Made by a program: the position numbers and the translations under genes. Shown here in pieces: positions 18,047 to 26,574 of a stretch of DNA of 37,575 nucleotides. The notes under the pieces were generated by a model that saw only the letters and a list, made by a program, of their open reading frames with translations, had not been told where the DNA came from and ran no database searches. The stretch covers positions 1 to 37,575 of the forward strand of contig JAAZBG010000196.1 of assembly GCA_012513915.1 (NCBI GenBank). The letters are read 5' to 3'. This stretch comes from Fibrobacter sp. GTDB lineage: Bacteria; Fibrobacterota; Chitinivibrionia; Chitinivibrionales; Chitinispirillaceae. The number at the start of each line of letters is the position of its first letter. The first letter of the stretch is position 1.

Positions 18047-18793
18047 ATGCGTTTGATTGTTTTCCCGATATTGATTTTTCTGCTGGCTTTCTCATCCGGT
18101 GCACAGGTTTCACCTGCCGTTGCTGGAAACATGAAATTTGCATTTGAGGACATACGAGATCAATTCACAAAAAAAACCGGCTATACAGTTACCCCCGTAT
18201 ATGGATCATCAGGCAAACTTGTTAATCAAATCAGAAATGGTGCTCCCTTTGATTTGTTTATCAGTGCTGATATCGGTTATGCAGACAGTGTTGTCGCATC
18301 GGCACTTAATGTTGGCAAGCCACAAATTTATGCATATGGTAAACTTGTGCTCTGGACATGCAAACCGATTGATCTTAAAAAAGGTGTTGAGGTTCTTACC
18401 GAACCATCGGTTAAAACTATTGCGCTTGCTGATTTCAAGTTGACAGTCTACGGGCCGGCAGCTAAAAAGTACATCGAAGATAACGGAATCTGGAAGACTG
18501 TAGAGAATAAGGTCGTTTATGGTGAAAATATTACAAAAGTAGCCCAGTTTATCGCAAGCGGTTCAGCAGATATCGGTTTTACAGCCAAGTCGCTTGTTCT
18601 TGCTGATGAGATGAAAGGGAAGGGCGTATGGGTTGAAATTGATTCAACAAAGTATGATCCGTTACCTCAGGCAGCTGTGATGCTTACCTATGGCGAAAAG
18701 CATAATCTGAAAATTACTCAGGAACTTTATGCTTATCTATTCAGTAACGAGGCTCAGGAAATACTTGCAAAATATGGATTCAAGCTGCCATGA
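18047..18793 (+). CDS. modA: Molybdate ABC transporter, periplasmic binding protein
   Basis: A 248-residue protein with AAGGAG before the ATG and a signal peptide of about 19 residues (ending SSGAQ). ModA features are the oxyanion-binding segments: AVAGNM near the mature start, YGSSGKLVNQI, and FDLFISADIGYAD. The C-terminal pattern QAAVMLTYGEKH also fits. It captures molybdate or tungstate in the periplasm for ModBC. Its stop overlaps the next gene by ATGA. It begins a tightly packed five-gene unit that ends at a clear terminator. Confidence 0.95.
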   Translation: MRLIVFPILIFLLAFSSGAQVSPAVAGNMKFAFEDIRDQFTKKTGYTVTPVYGSSGKLVNQIRNGAPFDLFISADIGYADSVVASALNVGKPQIYAYGKLVLWTCKPIDLKKGVEVLTEPSVKTIALADFKLTVYGPAAKKYIEDNGIWKTVENKVVYGENITKVAQFIASGSADIGFTAKSLVLADEMKGKGVWVEIDSTKYDPLPQAAVMLTYGEKHNLKITQELYAYLFSNEAQEILAKYGFKLP

Positions 18794-19194
18794 ACAGAAT
18801 TCCCGCAATAGTGGAATCAGTCAAAAAAGATGAGCTTTTTGCACAGGTTGGTGTCAACTTTGCAGGATTGCCACTGAGTGCCTGTGTGCTTCTTGCTGAT
18901 CAGGAACTACCGTATTGTAAGGTCGGTGCACTGGTTGATATCCTCTTTAAAGAAGCGGATACGATTATATCTCTTGATTGTAATGCAACGATCAGCTGCC
19001 GTAACTGTTTTAAAGTGTGCATTACTGATATCTGCCAGACTGGTGTGATGGCACGTGTTACTGCAGATACCGGATCTGTATCACTGACAAGTCTTATTAC
19101 AAGAAGATCACGCGACACCCTTGGGCTGACTAACGGAATGATTGTGTGGTATCTGGTAAAATCCACATCATGTATGTTGACGATGAGGGCGTAG
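18790..19194 (+). CDS. Tandem TOBE (molybdopterin/molybdate-binding) protein
   Basis: A 134-residue cytosolic protein between modA and modB. Two TOBE-like halves are visible. The first has VDILFKEADTIIS followed by ISCRNCF. The second has LTSLITRRSRDTLGLTNGM then VWYLVKST. The pattern matches molybdate-binding Mop/TOBE proteins, which store molybdate or sense it. Its ATG overlaps the modA stop, and modB starts one base after its stop, so the three are translated together. It may stand in for the effector domain missing from the ModE-like regulator encoded at 31.8 kb; that link is speculative. Confidence 0.82.
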   Translation: MNRIPAIVESVKKDELFAQVGVNFAGLPLSACVLLADQELPYCKVGALVDILFKEADTIISLDCNATISCRNCFKVCITDICQTGVMARVTADTGSVSLTSLITRRSRDTLGLTNGMIVWYLVKSTSCMLTMRA

Positions 19195-19195
19195 T

Positions 19196-19876
19196 GTGGT
19201 TATCGATTTTTTACCATTGATTCTAAGTTTCAAACTTGCAGTTATCTGTACTGTTGTATTAATAATTACCTGCATTCCGCTTGCATACTGGATTTCATCA
19301 TCAACAACATTTGTAAAGATGATCATACGGTCTCTGGCAATGCTGCCGCTGGTGATACCGCCATCAGTGCTTGGTTTTTATTTTCTTATTCTGTGGAGTC
19401 CATTTTCACCAGTTGGTCATTTTCTTGAAACCGTTTTTCATGTAAGACTCGTTTTTTCATTTACCGGTCTTGCAATTGCGCTTTCCGTTGCCGGTATTCC
19501 TTTTATGTTAAATCCCTTGATTGCTGGGTTTGAATCACTGCCGAAATCGCTTCGTGAAGCGTCACTGACACTTGGCAAAAGTGAGTGGGAAACACTCCTT
19601 CGTGTCCTTCTTCCGTCAATTCGTCCATCACTGCTTATCGGAATTGTCATGACCTTTATTCATTCATTCGGAGAGTTTGGGATGGTGCTGATGCTTGGTG
19701 GTAAGATTCCCGGTAAAACAATGACGGCATCAATTGCCTTATATGATCATGTTGAATCACTTGAGTATACAATGGCGCATATTTACGCAGGAGTAATAAC
19801 AATCAGTGCACTGTTATCTCTGATACTGTTATTTCTCATTAATTCAGGCGCTGTTATCAGGAAGCACAGGTATTAG
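19196..19876 (+). CDS. modB: Molybdate ABC transporter, permease
   Basis: A 226-residue membrane protein with a GTG start and GAGGGC ahead of it, overlapping the end of the TOBE gene region. About five to six transmembrane helices are visible. The cytosolic EAA loop (SLREASLTLGKSEWETLLRV) that docks the ATPase is well conserved, followed by FGEFGMVLMLGG, typical of ModB. It forms the membrane channel of ModABC. A 14-base gap leads to modC. Confidence 0.95.
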   Translation: MVIDFLPLILSFKLAVICTVVLIITCIPLAYWISSSTTFVKMIIRSLAMLPLVIPPSVLGFYFLILWSPFSPVGHFLETVFHVRLVFSFTGLAIALSVAGIPFMLNPLIAGFESLPKSLREASLTLGKSEWETLLRVLLPSIRPSLLIGIVMTFIHSFGEFGMVLMLGGKIPGKTMTASIALYDHVESLEYTMAHIYAGVITISALLSLILLFLINSGAVIRKHRY

Positions 19877-19890
19877 GAAACCGGACACAC

Positions 19891-20763
19891 ATGATACATA
19901 TTGATGTAACAAAAAGATTACTTTCTGCAGACGGCGCAATTATACTACGTGTTAAACTTGACATTGAACGGCATGATTTCTTTACATTCTTTGGGAAATC
20001 CGGCTCCGGGAAAACAACCACACTCCGTATGCTTGCCGGTCTGACACACCCTGATGATGGCGAGATTGTTGTGGATGGGAGTGTCTGGTATAGTAAAGAA
20101 AAAAGGATTAATGTTACACCACAGCATCGAACAATCGGTTTTGTTTTCCAGGATTACGCTTTGTTTACCGCAATGTCTGTTCGTAAAAATCTTGAATACG
20201 CTTCGAATAAAAACCAAAAACGGGTTGAGGAACTCATTGATATTATGCAATTGCGTGCACTTGAGCACTCCCGCCCGCATCAGTTAAGCGGCGGACAACG
20301 TCAGCGGGTTGCACTTGCACGGGCACTGATCAGATCACCAAAAATACTGCTTCTTGACGAGCCGCTATCTGCTCTTGACAGTGAGATGAGAACTTCTCTT
20401 CAAAATGAAATCAATCAGATTCATTCATCATTTGGTCTGACATCAATAATTGTTACTCATGATATTGCCGAAATTTTTACAATGTCAAATAAAATGGTAT
20501 TGTTTGATAATGGAACTGTATCCAAAAGCGATTCCCCGGATATGCTGCTTGGTAATAAACTTAGCAGTAAATTCAGGACTGTGGGAAAAGTCGTTTCCAT
20601 CGCGAAATCTGATATTGCAGTTGTCGTAACAGTACAAAGTGGTATTAACCTTATCAGAGTTGTGGTTGATCCTGAAGAATCGGTAACGTTACAACCGGGA
20701 CAAAATGTTATACTTGCAGTAAAAGCTTTTGCACCATCAATAATCGTTTTAAACAAGTGTTAA
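19891..20763 (+). CDS. modC: Molybdate ABC transporter, ATP-binding protein
   Basis: The 290-residue ATPase contains Walker A GKSGSGKTT, the Q-loop in FVFQDYALF, signature LSGGQRQRVALARAL, Walker B ILLLDEPLSALD and the switch His in IIVTHD. The ~70-residue C-terminal tail after residue 220 is beta-rich and looks like a single short TOBE domain, shorter than the regulatory tail of many ModC proteins (about 350 residues). It powers ModB. modD follows after 18 bases. Confidence 0.94.
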   Translation: MIHIDVTKRLLSADGAIILRVKLDIERHDFFTFFGKSGSGKTTTLRMLAGLTHPDDGEIVVDGSVWYSKEKRINVTPQHRTIGFVFQDYALFTAMSVRKNLEYASNKNQKRVEELIDIMQLRALEHSRPHQLSGGQRQRVALARALIRSPKILLLDEPLSALDSEMRTSLQNEINQIHSSFGLTSIIVTHDIAEIFTMSNKMVLFDNGTVSKSDSPDMLLGNKLSSKFRTVGKVVSIAKSDIAVVVTVQSGINLIRVVVDPEESVTLQPGQNVILAVKAFAPSIIVLNKC

Positions 20764-20781
20764 TAAAAAAGGAGGTAAACG

Positions 20782-21624
20782 ATGTTTTTTGTTTCAGATC
20801 AGATTCTTGATTCATTAATTCAGGAGGATTTTCCGCTTGGTGATCTTACTGTTGACACGTTGGGAATAGGTAAACAATCAGCGGTAATGACATGCAAAAG
20901 CCGTAATCACGGAATTATATGTTGTACAGAAGAGGCATCACGAATTATTAACCGTCTTGGTGGGCAGGTATCATTTTTTTTGCCATCAGGAACATTAGTT
21001 GAACCTGGTACAGTAATACTTGAAACATCAGGGAGTGCAGCAACGCTTCATGCTGCATGGAAAATGATTGCTAATCTAATCGAATACTATTCTGGTGTTG
21101 CATCACGTACACATCAGATGGTTAAAATACTACAGGAAATGAATTCCCAATCTGTTATAGGGGCGACACGAAAGATTATCCCTGGGACAAAAACTCTTGT
21201 TTGTAAGGCGGTGGTAAGTGGTGGCGGAACTATTCACAGGACAGGATTGTCGGAAACCTTTCTTCTTTTCAAACAACATAGTGTGTTTTTTAAAGATTCT
21301 GCAGCCATTGCAAACGCATTATGTGAGGCACGGAAAAAAGCAGTAGAGAAAAAAATAATTGTTGAGATCAACAATGAGGAGGATTTATCAACATATCTTT
21401 CCTACCCTGTTGATGGTCTTCAGTTTGACAAATTTACACCATCAGAACTTACACGCATTATAGCGAATATCAGAACTACACGACCCGAATTAATCATGAT
21501 TGCAGCCGGAGGAATCACCGTTAACAATATAAGAGAGTATGCATTGTGTGGTGCTAATCTTATTGTAACGTCAAGTATGTATCACGGACCGACATTTGAT
21601 CTGGGGATCTCAATTCATCCATGA
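20782..21624 (+). CDS. modD: ModD-like protein (quinolinate phosphoribosyltransferase family)
   Basis: A 280-residue protein with a strong AAAGGAGG site. The sequence follows the NadC/ModD fold: N-terminal EEDFPLGDLT-type block (QEDFPLGDLTVDTLG), the central SGVASRTHQMV helix, TRKIIPGTKTL, and C-terminal AAGGITVNNIREYA. ModD proteins form the branch of this family found with molybdate transporters; their reaction is not settled. The location at the end of modABC, rather than with nadA/nadB, supports ModD over NadC. A terminator follows 195 bases downstream. Confidence 0.88.
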   Translation: MFFVSDQILDSLIQEDFPLGDLTVDTLGIGKQSAVMTCKSRNHGIICCTEEASRIINRLGGQVSFFLPSGTLVEPGTVILETSGSAATLHAAWKMIANLIEYYSGVASRTHQMVKILQEMNSQSVIGATRKIIPGTKTLVCKAVVSGGGTIHRTGLSETFLLFKQHSVFFKDSAAIANALCEARKKAVEKKIIVEINNEEDLSTYLSYPVDGLQFDKFTPSELTRIIANIRTTRPELIMIAAGGITVNNIREYALCGANLIVTSSMYHGPTFDLGISIHP

Positions 21625-21685
21625 AAATGCGTTGTGCGGCATTGTAGTTTGTATGTTATAAATGATCAATAGTATGTAGTAGCTT

Positions 21686-21711
21686 GCACCTGAAACACCA
21701 GGTATCGGTGC
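21686..21711 (+). other. Alternative RNA stems between modD and rex
   Basis: ACCTG (21688) can pair with CAGGT (21699), while the overlapping GCACC (21686) can instead pair with GGTGC (21707). The two stems exclude each other, which is switch-like, but they are short and could be chance. Confidence 0.25.
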
Positions 21712-21818
21712 TGTTTCTCCAGGGTCTGACAGATTACATACGTTTCCGGACATGCTTTTAAGGCGCTTCTGCCATACTGTTTTTAATCAGAATTTTTACT
21801 TCATTTTGCAAAGAAGCA

Positions 21819-21846
21819 AAAAAGGTACACAAAAATGTACCTTTTT
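21819..21846 (+). terminator. Intrinsic terminator of the mod operon
   Basis: AAAAAGGTACA and TGTACCTTTTT form a perfect 11-bp stem with a six-base loop, ending in a T run. It separates modD from rex. Confidence 0.88.
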
Positions 21847-21911
21847 ATACTTCGTTTCTGAAACCATATTAAAATTTCTACGTGAAGACAGGTTTTACAT
21901 CAGGGCATGTC

Positions 21912-22658
21912 ATGATAAATTGTGATAAAGAGAACATAAGTGCTGTAACCAACAGAAATTGCATTGGCAGGCTGTCAAAATATAAGAATGCTCTGTATCA
22001 CTTTAAAGAGCTTGGATTCACAAAAATCTTTTCAACCTATCTCGCTCAGGCTGTCGGAGTCACCAGTACTCAAATTCGCAAAGACTTCTCAATTTTCAAA
22101 ATTTTCGGTAATAAACGTGGCGGCTACCTTATTGATGAGCTGATCTCAAGCCTTAACAACATTCTCAGCAAAAATGAAACGCATAAGGTGATAATGGTCG
22201 GCGTGGGAAACCTCGGACGTGCGCTAATACATTATAAAGGGTTTGCGCGTGAGGGTTTTAAACTTATAGCCGCATTTGATATTGACCCCGCGAAACATAC
22301 AACACTTTCAGAAGTCCCCGTTCTTCCTATTGATCAATTATATCAATTTGTTAAAGACAACAGTGTGCAGTTTGGAATACTCTCTGTTCCAGCCGTTGTT
22401 GCGCAGCAGGTTTTCGAAATAATGGTTGATGCCGGAATCAAGGGTGTACTCAATTTCGCACCATGCAGTCTGCAAACACCAGATAAGAGTGTCTTTGTTA
22501 ACTATGTTAATCTTGAACTCGAACTTGAGCAGCTTGTTTACTTTGCAAAACTAAAAAACAGACTGACACCATTTGACTCAGAGGCTATTGAACCTTTTAT
22601 AATGGATAGCCGCGAAAGCAGTGAGACCTGCATTGCTCAGGGAGCTGCGATATTATAG
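21912..22658 (+). CDS. rex: Redox-sensing transcriptional repressor Rex
   Basis: Rex binds DNA when NADH/NAD is low and leaves it when NADH binds. The ATG at 21912, with AGGG six bases before it, gives 248 residues; an in-frame GTG ten codons earlier has no ribosome site. An N-terminal winged helix (IGRLSKYKNALYHF, then VTSTQIRKDFSIF) is followed by a Rossmann domain with MVGVGNLGRALIHY, FDIDPAK and a C-terminal helix that swaps between subunits. The Rex-specific FSIFKIFGNKRGGY segment is present. Its place just upstream of the transporter and formate dehydrogenase genes suggests it controls them, though no clear palindromic Rex box was found by eye. Confidence 0.93.
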   Translation: MINCDKENISAVTNRNCIGRLSKYKNALYHFKELGFTKIFSTYLAQAVGVTSTQIRKDFSIFKIFGNKRGGYLIDELISSLNNILSKNETHKVIMVGVGNLGRALIHYKGFAREGFKLIAAFDIDPAKHTTLSEVPVLPIDQLYQFVKDNSVQFGILSVPAVVAQQVFEIMVDAGIKGVLNFAPCSLQTPDKSVFVNYVNLELELEQLVYFAKLKNRLTPFDSEAIEPFIMDSRESSETCIAQGAAIL

Positions 22659-22719
22659 ATTCTTTGTTTTTAGCTATAAATGTGATTTTTTTCTTATAAA
22701 CTTTTCAGGTGGAGGCTTA

Positions 22720-24030
22720 ATGACAGAAGTACAAATCCCCAAAGGGCAGAAGAACAGATGGCTTATTGCTATTATGGGAACATTATTGCAGTTGTGTCTT
22801 GGAACGGTCTATGCATGGAGCTTTTTCCAGAAACCACTTATGACAACGTATGGATGGTCTAATACACAGGTCGCGTGGGTATTCAGCCTTGCAATCTGTT
22901 TTCTTGGTCTTGCTGCTGCGTGGGGTGGAATAAATCTTCCAAAATATGGCCCTAAAAAACTTGCAATGCTTGGTGGTGCCCTGTTTGGTGCCGGCTATCT
23001 GATCGGTGCGTTTGCACTAAGTATCAAATCACTTCCTCTTTTGTATCTTGGATATGGTGTTATTGGGGGAACCGGTCTTGGACTTGGCTATGTAACACCT
23101 GTTGCAACAGCTGCCAAGTGGTTTCCGGATAAAAAAGGGTTTATTACCGGTATGGTTGTTATGGGTTTCGGATTCGGTGCTCTCCTTATGAGTAAAATAT
23201 TTGCACCAATGCTTATCGAAATGACAAGTGGTAATATGGTTCTGGTATTCGCATATCTTGGTGCGATTTTCCTGGTATTAACATTGATCGTTGCATCTTT
23301 TCTCGAAAATCCACCAGCCGGATATACCGTGCCAATGAAAAGCAATGCATCTGAAGCAGCAAAAAAAGCCGCGGCTCCATCCGCCCATGATCTTGTCGGA
23401 GGTACGTTTAGTCAATATGTGTTTAACGGGCGTTTTTTCGTTATGTGGATAATATTCTTTTGTAATATCGGAGCCGGCATTGCTATTATCGGCTTTCAGT
23501 CACCAATGCTTCAGGATCTCCTAAAACTTGATGATCCATCCCTTGATGTCAAAACACTTGCATCAATGGGAGCAACACTTATTGCTGTCACGTCAATATT
23601 TAACGGAGTAGGCCGTTTTTTCTGGGGTGGCATGTCTGATAAAATCGGTCGTGTGAATGTTTTTCGTATCATGCTTGTAACACAACTGATTTGTTTTATC
23701 GCCCTGATTTTTGTCAAGAGCCCGATTATCTTCTCTATACTATTCTGTTATATTCTTCTTTGTTATGGGGGTGGTTTCGGTACGATGCCATCATTTGTAA
23801 CAACCGTGTTTGGCAGCAAGATGATGGCTGTTGTATATGGTGCGATTCTTACTGCATGGTCAATGGGTGGCATTGTTGGACCTCAGGTTGTTGCGTTTAT
23901 CAAGGATACGGCGGGAAGTAAAGCAGCATCATATTCATTTGTGTTTGCAGTTATTCTTATGGTTATCGGTATTGTCTTTTCGCTCATGGCAAGTGATAAG
24001 CATTTTTCAATTAACAAAAGTAAAAACTGA
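22720..24030 (+). CDS. OFA-family major facilitator transporter, probable formate carrier
   Basis: The start at 22720 has GGAGG ahead and gives 436 residues; an in-frame upstream opening is not supported. About twelve transmembrane helices are visible. Hallmarks of the oxalate/formate antiporter family are LGTVYAWSFFQKPL near the N-terminus, GLGYVTPVATAAKWFPDKKG in the fourth to fifth helices and the central GRFFWGGMSDKIGR loop. A cytosolic linker rich in Ala/Lys lies near residues 205-225. Members of this family carry oxalate, formate, lactate or other carboxylates. Formate is inferred here only from the formate dehydrogenase genes that follow. Confidence 0.88.
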   Translation: MTEVQIPKGQKNRWLIAIMGTLLQLCLGTVYAWSFFQKPLMTTYGWSNTQVAWVFSLAICFLGLAAAWGGINLPKYGPKKLAMLGGALFGAGYLIGAFALSIKSLPLLYLGYGVIGGTGLGLGYVTPVATAAKWFPDKKGFITGMVVMGFGFGALLMSKIFAPMLIEMTSGNMVLVFAYLGAIFLVLTLIVASFLENPPAGYTVPMKSNASEAAKKAAAPSAHDLVGGTFSQYVFNGRFFVMWIIFFCNIGAGIAIIGFQSPMLQDLLKLDDPSLDVKTLASMGATLIAVTSIFNGVGRFFWGGMSDKIGRVNVFRIMLVTQLICFIALIFVKSPIIFSILFCYILLCYGGGFGTMPSFVTTVFGSKMMAVVYGAILTAWSMGGIVGPQVVAFIKDTAGSKAASYSFVFAVILMVIGIVFSLMASDKHFSINKSKN

Positions 24031-24049
24031 GGTTATTCTTTTTCCTGCA

Positions 24050-24079
24050 TACCGGTGTCAACTATTGTTGATACTGGTA
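24050..24079 (+). other. 13-bp hairpin between transporter and formate dehydrogenase genes
   Basis: TACCGGTGTCAAC pairs fully (two G-U) with GTTGATACTGGTA around TATT. No T run follows, so it is more likely an operator, processing site or mRNA stabiliser than a terminator. Confidence 0.55.
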
Positions 24080-24124
24080 CTATAACAGGATTCAGGATTG
24101 TAGAAATATTTTCAGGAGATTTAA

Positions 24125-24670
24125 ATGTCAAATAATGAATCTAAATGTAGTTGTTCCTGTTCAGGTACAGAGAATTGTGTCGAGATTGAATTAAACAAAC
24201 TGGATGCAGTTTTTGACAAATGGGAAAGTCAGCCGGGTGCGTTGATTCCGGTACTTCAGGAGACGCAGGGAATATATGGTTATATTCCGGCAGCTGCAAT
24301 TACTGCTATTTCTGAACGTCTCCGGATTCCAACATCAAAGATCTTTGGTGTTATCACTTTTTACTCATTTTTCTCACTAAAGCCACGAGGCAAATATCTG
24401 ATACGTGTATGTCTTGGAACTGCCTGTTATGTACGTGGAGCAGAGGAAGTACTCACGGCGCTGAAATCCCAATTGGGCATTGATGTTGGTGAAACGACTG
24501 ATGATCTGGTATTTACGCTTGATGTCGGCAGATGTTTTGGCGCATGTGGCCTTGCACCGGTAATTATGATCAATGAGGATGTTCACCAGTGGGTGAAATC
24601 ATCAGATGTGGAAAAGATTTTAAAAAGCTATAGAAACCTCGCCCAGGGCGCAAAGAATGGGAGTAAGTAA
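24125..24670 (+). CDS. NAD-linked formate dehydrogenase, NuoE/FdsG-like [2Fe-2S] subunit
   Basis: A 181-residue protein with CAGGAG before the ATG. After a short Cys-rich N-terminus (KCSCSCSG, unusual and perhaps metal-binding) comes the thioredoxin-like NuoE fold. Cys96 and Cys101 (CLGTAC) with Cys137 and Cys141 (CFGAC) are the four [2Fe-2S] ligands. The helical IPVLQETQGIYGYIP and GVITFYSFFSL blocks are typical. It passes electrons within the NADH-oxidising diaphorase part of the complex. Its stop overlaps the ATG of the next gene (TAATG), so the subunits are translated together in the order FdsG-B-A. Confidence 0.93.
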   Translation: MSNNESKCSCSCSGTENCVEIELNKLDAVFDKWESQPGALIPVLQETQGIYGYIPAAAITAISERLRIPTSKIFGVITFYSFFSLKPRGKYLIRVCLGTACYVRGAEEVLTALKSQLGIDVGETTDDLVFTLDVGRCFGACGLAPVIMINEDVHQWVKSSDVEKILKSYRNLAQGAKNGSK

Positions 24671-26532
24671 TGGACGATCTTTTAATTAATGAACGTATTA
24701 AAACACCTGATGATTTGAAAAAAATCAGGGAAACTATCTGCGCAAGTGCTGAATTTAACAAAGAAAAAGTCTTTGTATGTGCGGGTGGCGGTTGTATTGC
24801 TTCCGGCTCAATGAAAGTTAAAGATGCACTGATCAGTGAACTGCAGAAAAAAGGATTAGCTGATAAAGTGGCTGTTGTTGAGACAGGTTGTCTTGGCCCA
24901 TGTGCTGTAGGACCGGTTATTGTTATTGGCAAAGACGGTACATTTTATCAAAATGTTTCCGCAGATGATGCTACCGCAATTGTTCACGATCATCTGATTG
25001 GTGGTAAAGTAGTTGAGAAGCTGATTCATGTTGCAGATGATGTCAAGCAGCAGAATGTGGACGAAATACCATTTTTTAAAAATCAGAAGAAAGTGGTCTT
25101 GAATAATTGTGGTAAAATAAATCCAAATAAAATTTCTGACTATATCGCTGTAGGCGGATATAGTGCACTCAGTAAAGTCCTGACATCAATGTCCAGCGAT
25201 GAAACTATTGCCGAAGTTGGATCATCCGGTTTACGTGGTCGTGGTGGAGCAGGGTTTCCTACCGGAACAAAGTGGACGTTTGCGCAAAAGAGTGAGGGTG
25301 ATGTTAAGTACATTCTGTGCAATGCCGATGAGGGTGATCCCGGTGCATTTATGGATAGAAGCATTCTTGAAGGTGATCCGCACAGCGTTGTTGAAGGTAT
25401 GGCTGTAGGGGCATTCGCAATCGGGTGTAAAAAAGGTTTTGTTTATGTACGGGCGGAGTATCCTCTTGCAGTTGATCGTTTACAGAATGCTATTAATCAG
25501 GCACGTGAGTGCGGGCTTCTTGGAAAAAATATTCTTGGTACTGAATTCGAATTTGATCTTGAAATTCGTATGGGATCGGGTGCTTTTGTGTGCGGTGAGG
25601 AAACTGCGCTTATGGCATCCATTGAGGGTAAACGCGGTGAACCCCGTCCCCGTCCGCCATTTCCGGCTCAAAAAGGATTGTGGGATAAACCCACTGTTCT
25701 TAACAATGTGGAAACATATTCAAATATTCCCCGGATTATTAGCAATGGTGCACCCTGGTTTGCGTCGATTGGTACCGCAAAAAGTAAAGGAACAAAGATT
25801 TTTGCACTTGCAGGTGCGGTGGAGATCTCCGGCCTTGTTGAAGTTCCGGTTGGTACACCATTAAGAAAAGTTATTTATGATATTGGTGGCGGTGTTCCTA
25901 ATGGTAAGGCTTACAAAGCTGCACAGATCGGTGGCCCGTCAGGTGGCTGCATACCGGCTGATCATCTTGATGTCGCGCTCGATTATGAATCACTGAATGA
26001 ACTTGGTGCCATTATGGGAAGCGGCGGTCTTATTGTAATGGATGAGACAAGTTGTATGGTTGACGTAGCAAGATTTTTCCTCGAATTTGTTCAGGATGAA
26101 TCATGCGGAAAATGCGTTCCATGCAGAGAAGGAACACATCAGATGCTTCAAATTATCAATAGAATCTGTGAAGGCAAAGGCGAGATGGCTGATATTGACA
26201 CATTGCAAAAAATGGCAGTCACTATCAAAAACGCATCGCTTTGTGGTCTTGGTCAGACAGCATCCAATCCGGTTCTCAGCACATTGCGCCACTTCAGGGA
26301 TGAGTATGAAGAACATATTCGTGATAAAAAGTGTCGTGCCGCAGTTTGTAAATCACTTATTGTTTTTGAAATTACTGATAAGTGTATAGGTTGCGGTCTC
26401 TGTAAAAAAGCTTGTCCTGTTTCTGCAATTTGCGGAAGTACGAAAACACGACATTCAATTAATACAGATATGTGTACACGTTGCGGTCTTTGCTATAGTA
26501 CTTGTAAGTTTGATGCGATTATCAAATATTAA
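24670..26532 (+). CDS. NAD-linked formate dehydrogenase, NuoF/HydB-like flavoprotein subunit
   Basis: A 620-residue flavoprotein. A thioredoxin-like [2Fe-2S] domain lies at about 20-115 (CAGGGC, CLGPC). The NADH/FMN core starts at about 188 with GRGGAGFPTGTKW, followed by NADEGDPGAFMDRS. Next come an SLBB segment and the [4Fe-4S] motif SCGKCVPCREG near 478-488. A C-terminal 2x[4Fe-4S] ferredoxin domain has CIGCGLCKKACP (about 572) and CTRCGLCYSTCK (about 601). This is the long HydB/HndC layout seen in bifurcating hydrogenases and formate dehydrogenases, not the shorter FdsB of aerobes. It would exchange electrons between NAD(H) and the FeS chain; coupling to ferredoxin is possible. Confidence 0.95.
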   Translation: MDDLLINERIKTPDDLKKIRETICASAEFNKEKVFVCAGGGCIASGSMKVKDALISELQKKGLADKVAVVETGCLGPCAVGPVIVIGKDGTFYQNVSADDATAIVHDHLIGGKVVEKLIHVADDVKQQNVDEIPFFKNQKKVVLNNCGKINPNKISDYIAVGGYSALSKVLTSMSSDETIAEVGSSGLRGRGGAGFPTGTKWTFAQKSEGDVKYILCNADEGDPGAFMDRSILEGDPHSVVEGMAVGAFAIGCKKGFVYVRAEYPLAVDRLQNAINQARECGLLGKNILGTEFEFDLEIRMGSGAFVCGEETALMASIEGKRGEPRPRPPFPAQKGLWDKPTVLNNVETYSNIPRIISNGAPWFASIGTAKSKGTKIFALAGAVEISGLVEVPVGTPLRKVIYDIGGGVPNGKAYKAAQIGGPSGGCIPADHLDVALDYESLNELGAIMGSGGLIVMDETSCMVDVARFFLEFVQDESCGKCVPCREGTHQMLQIINRICEGKGEMADIDTLQKMAVTIKNASLCGLGQTASNPVLSTLRHFRDEYEEHIRDKKCRAAVCKSLIVFEITDKCIGCGLCKKACPVSAICGSTKTRHSINTDMCTRCGLCYSTCKFDAIIKY

Positions 26533-26574
26533 AAACTGATTTGTAAAGCTAATAAAAAGAATAATGAGGTTCTT

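Noticed and set aside
21625-21818. Molybdenum cofactor riboswitch near modD
   Set aside because: Only short stems were found; the conserved core of the known Moco RNA could not be recognised, and the location is after, not before, the Mo genes.
24098-24115. Possible Rex box upstream of the formate dehydrogenase genes (TTGTAGAAATATTTTCAG)
   Set aside because: It matches only about 9 of 14 fixed positions of the TTGTTAA-N4-TTAACAA type and is poorly palindromic; it also overlaps the ribosome site of the next gene.
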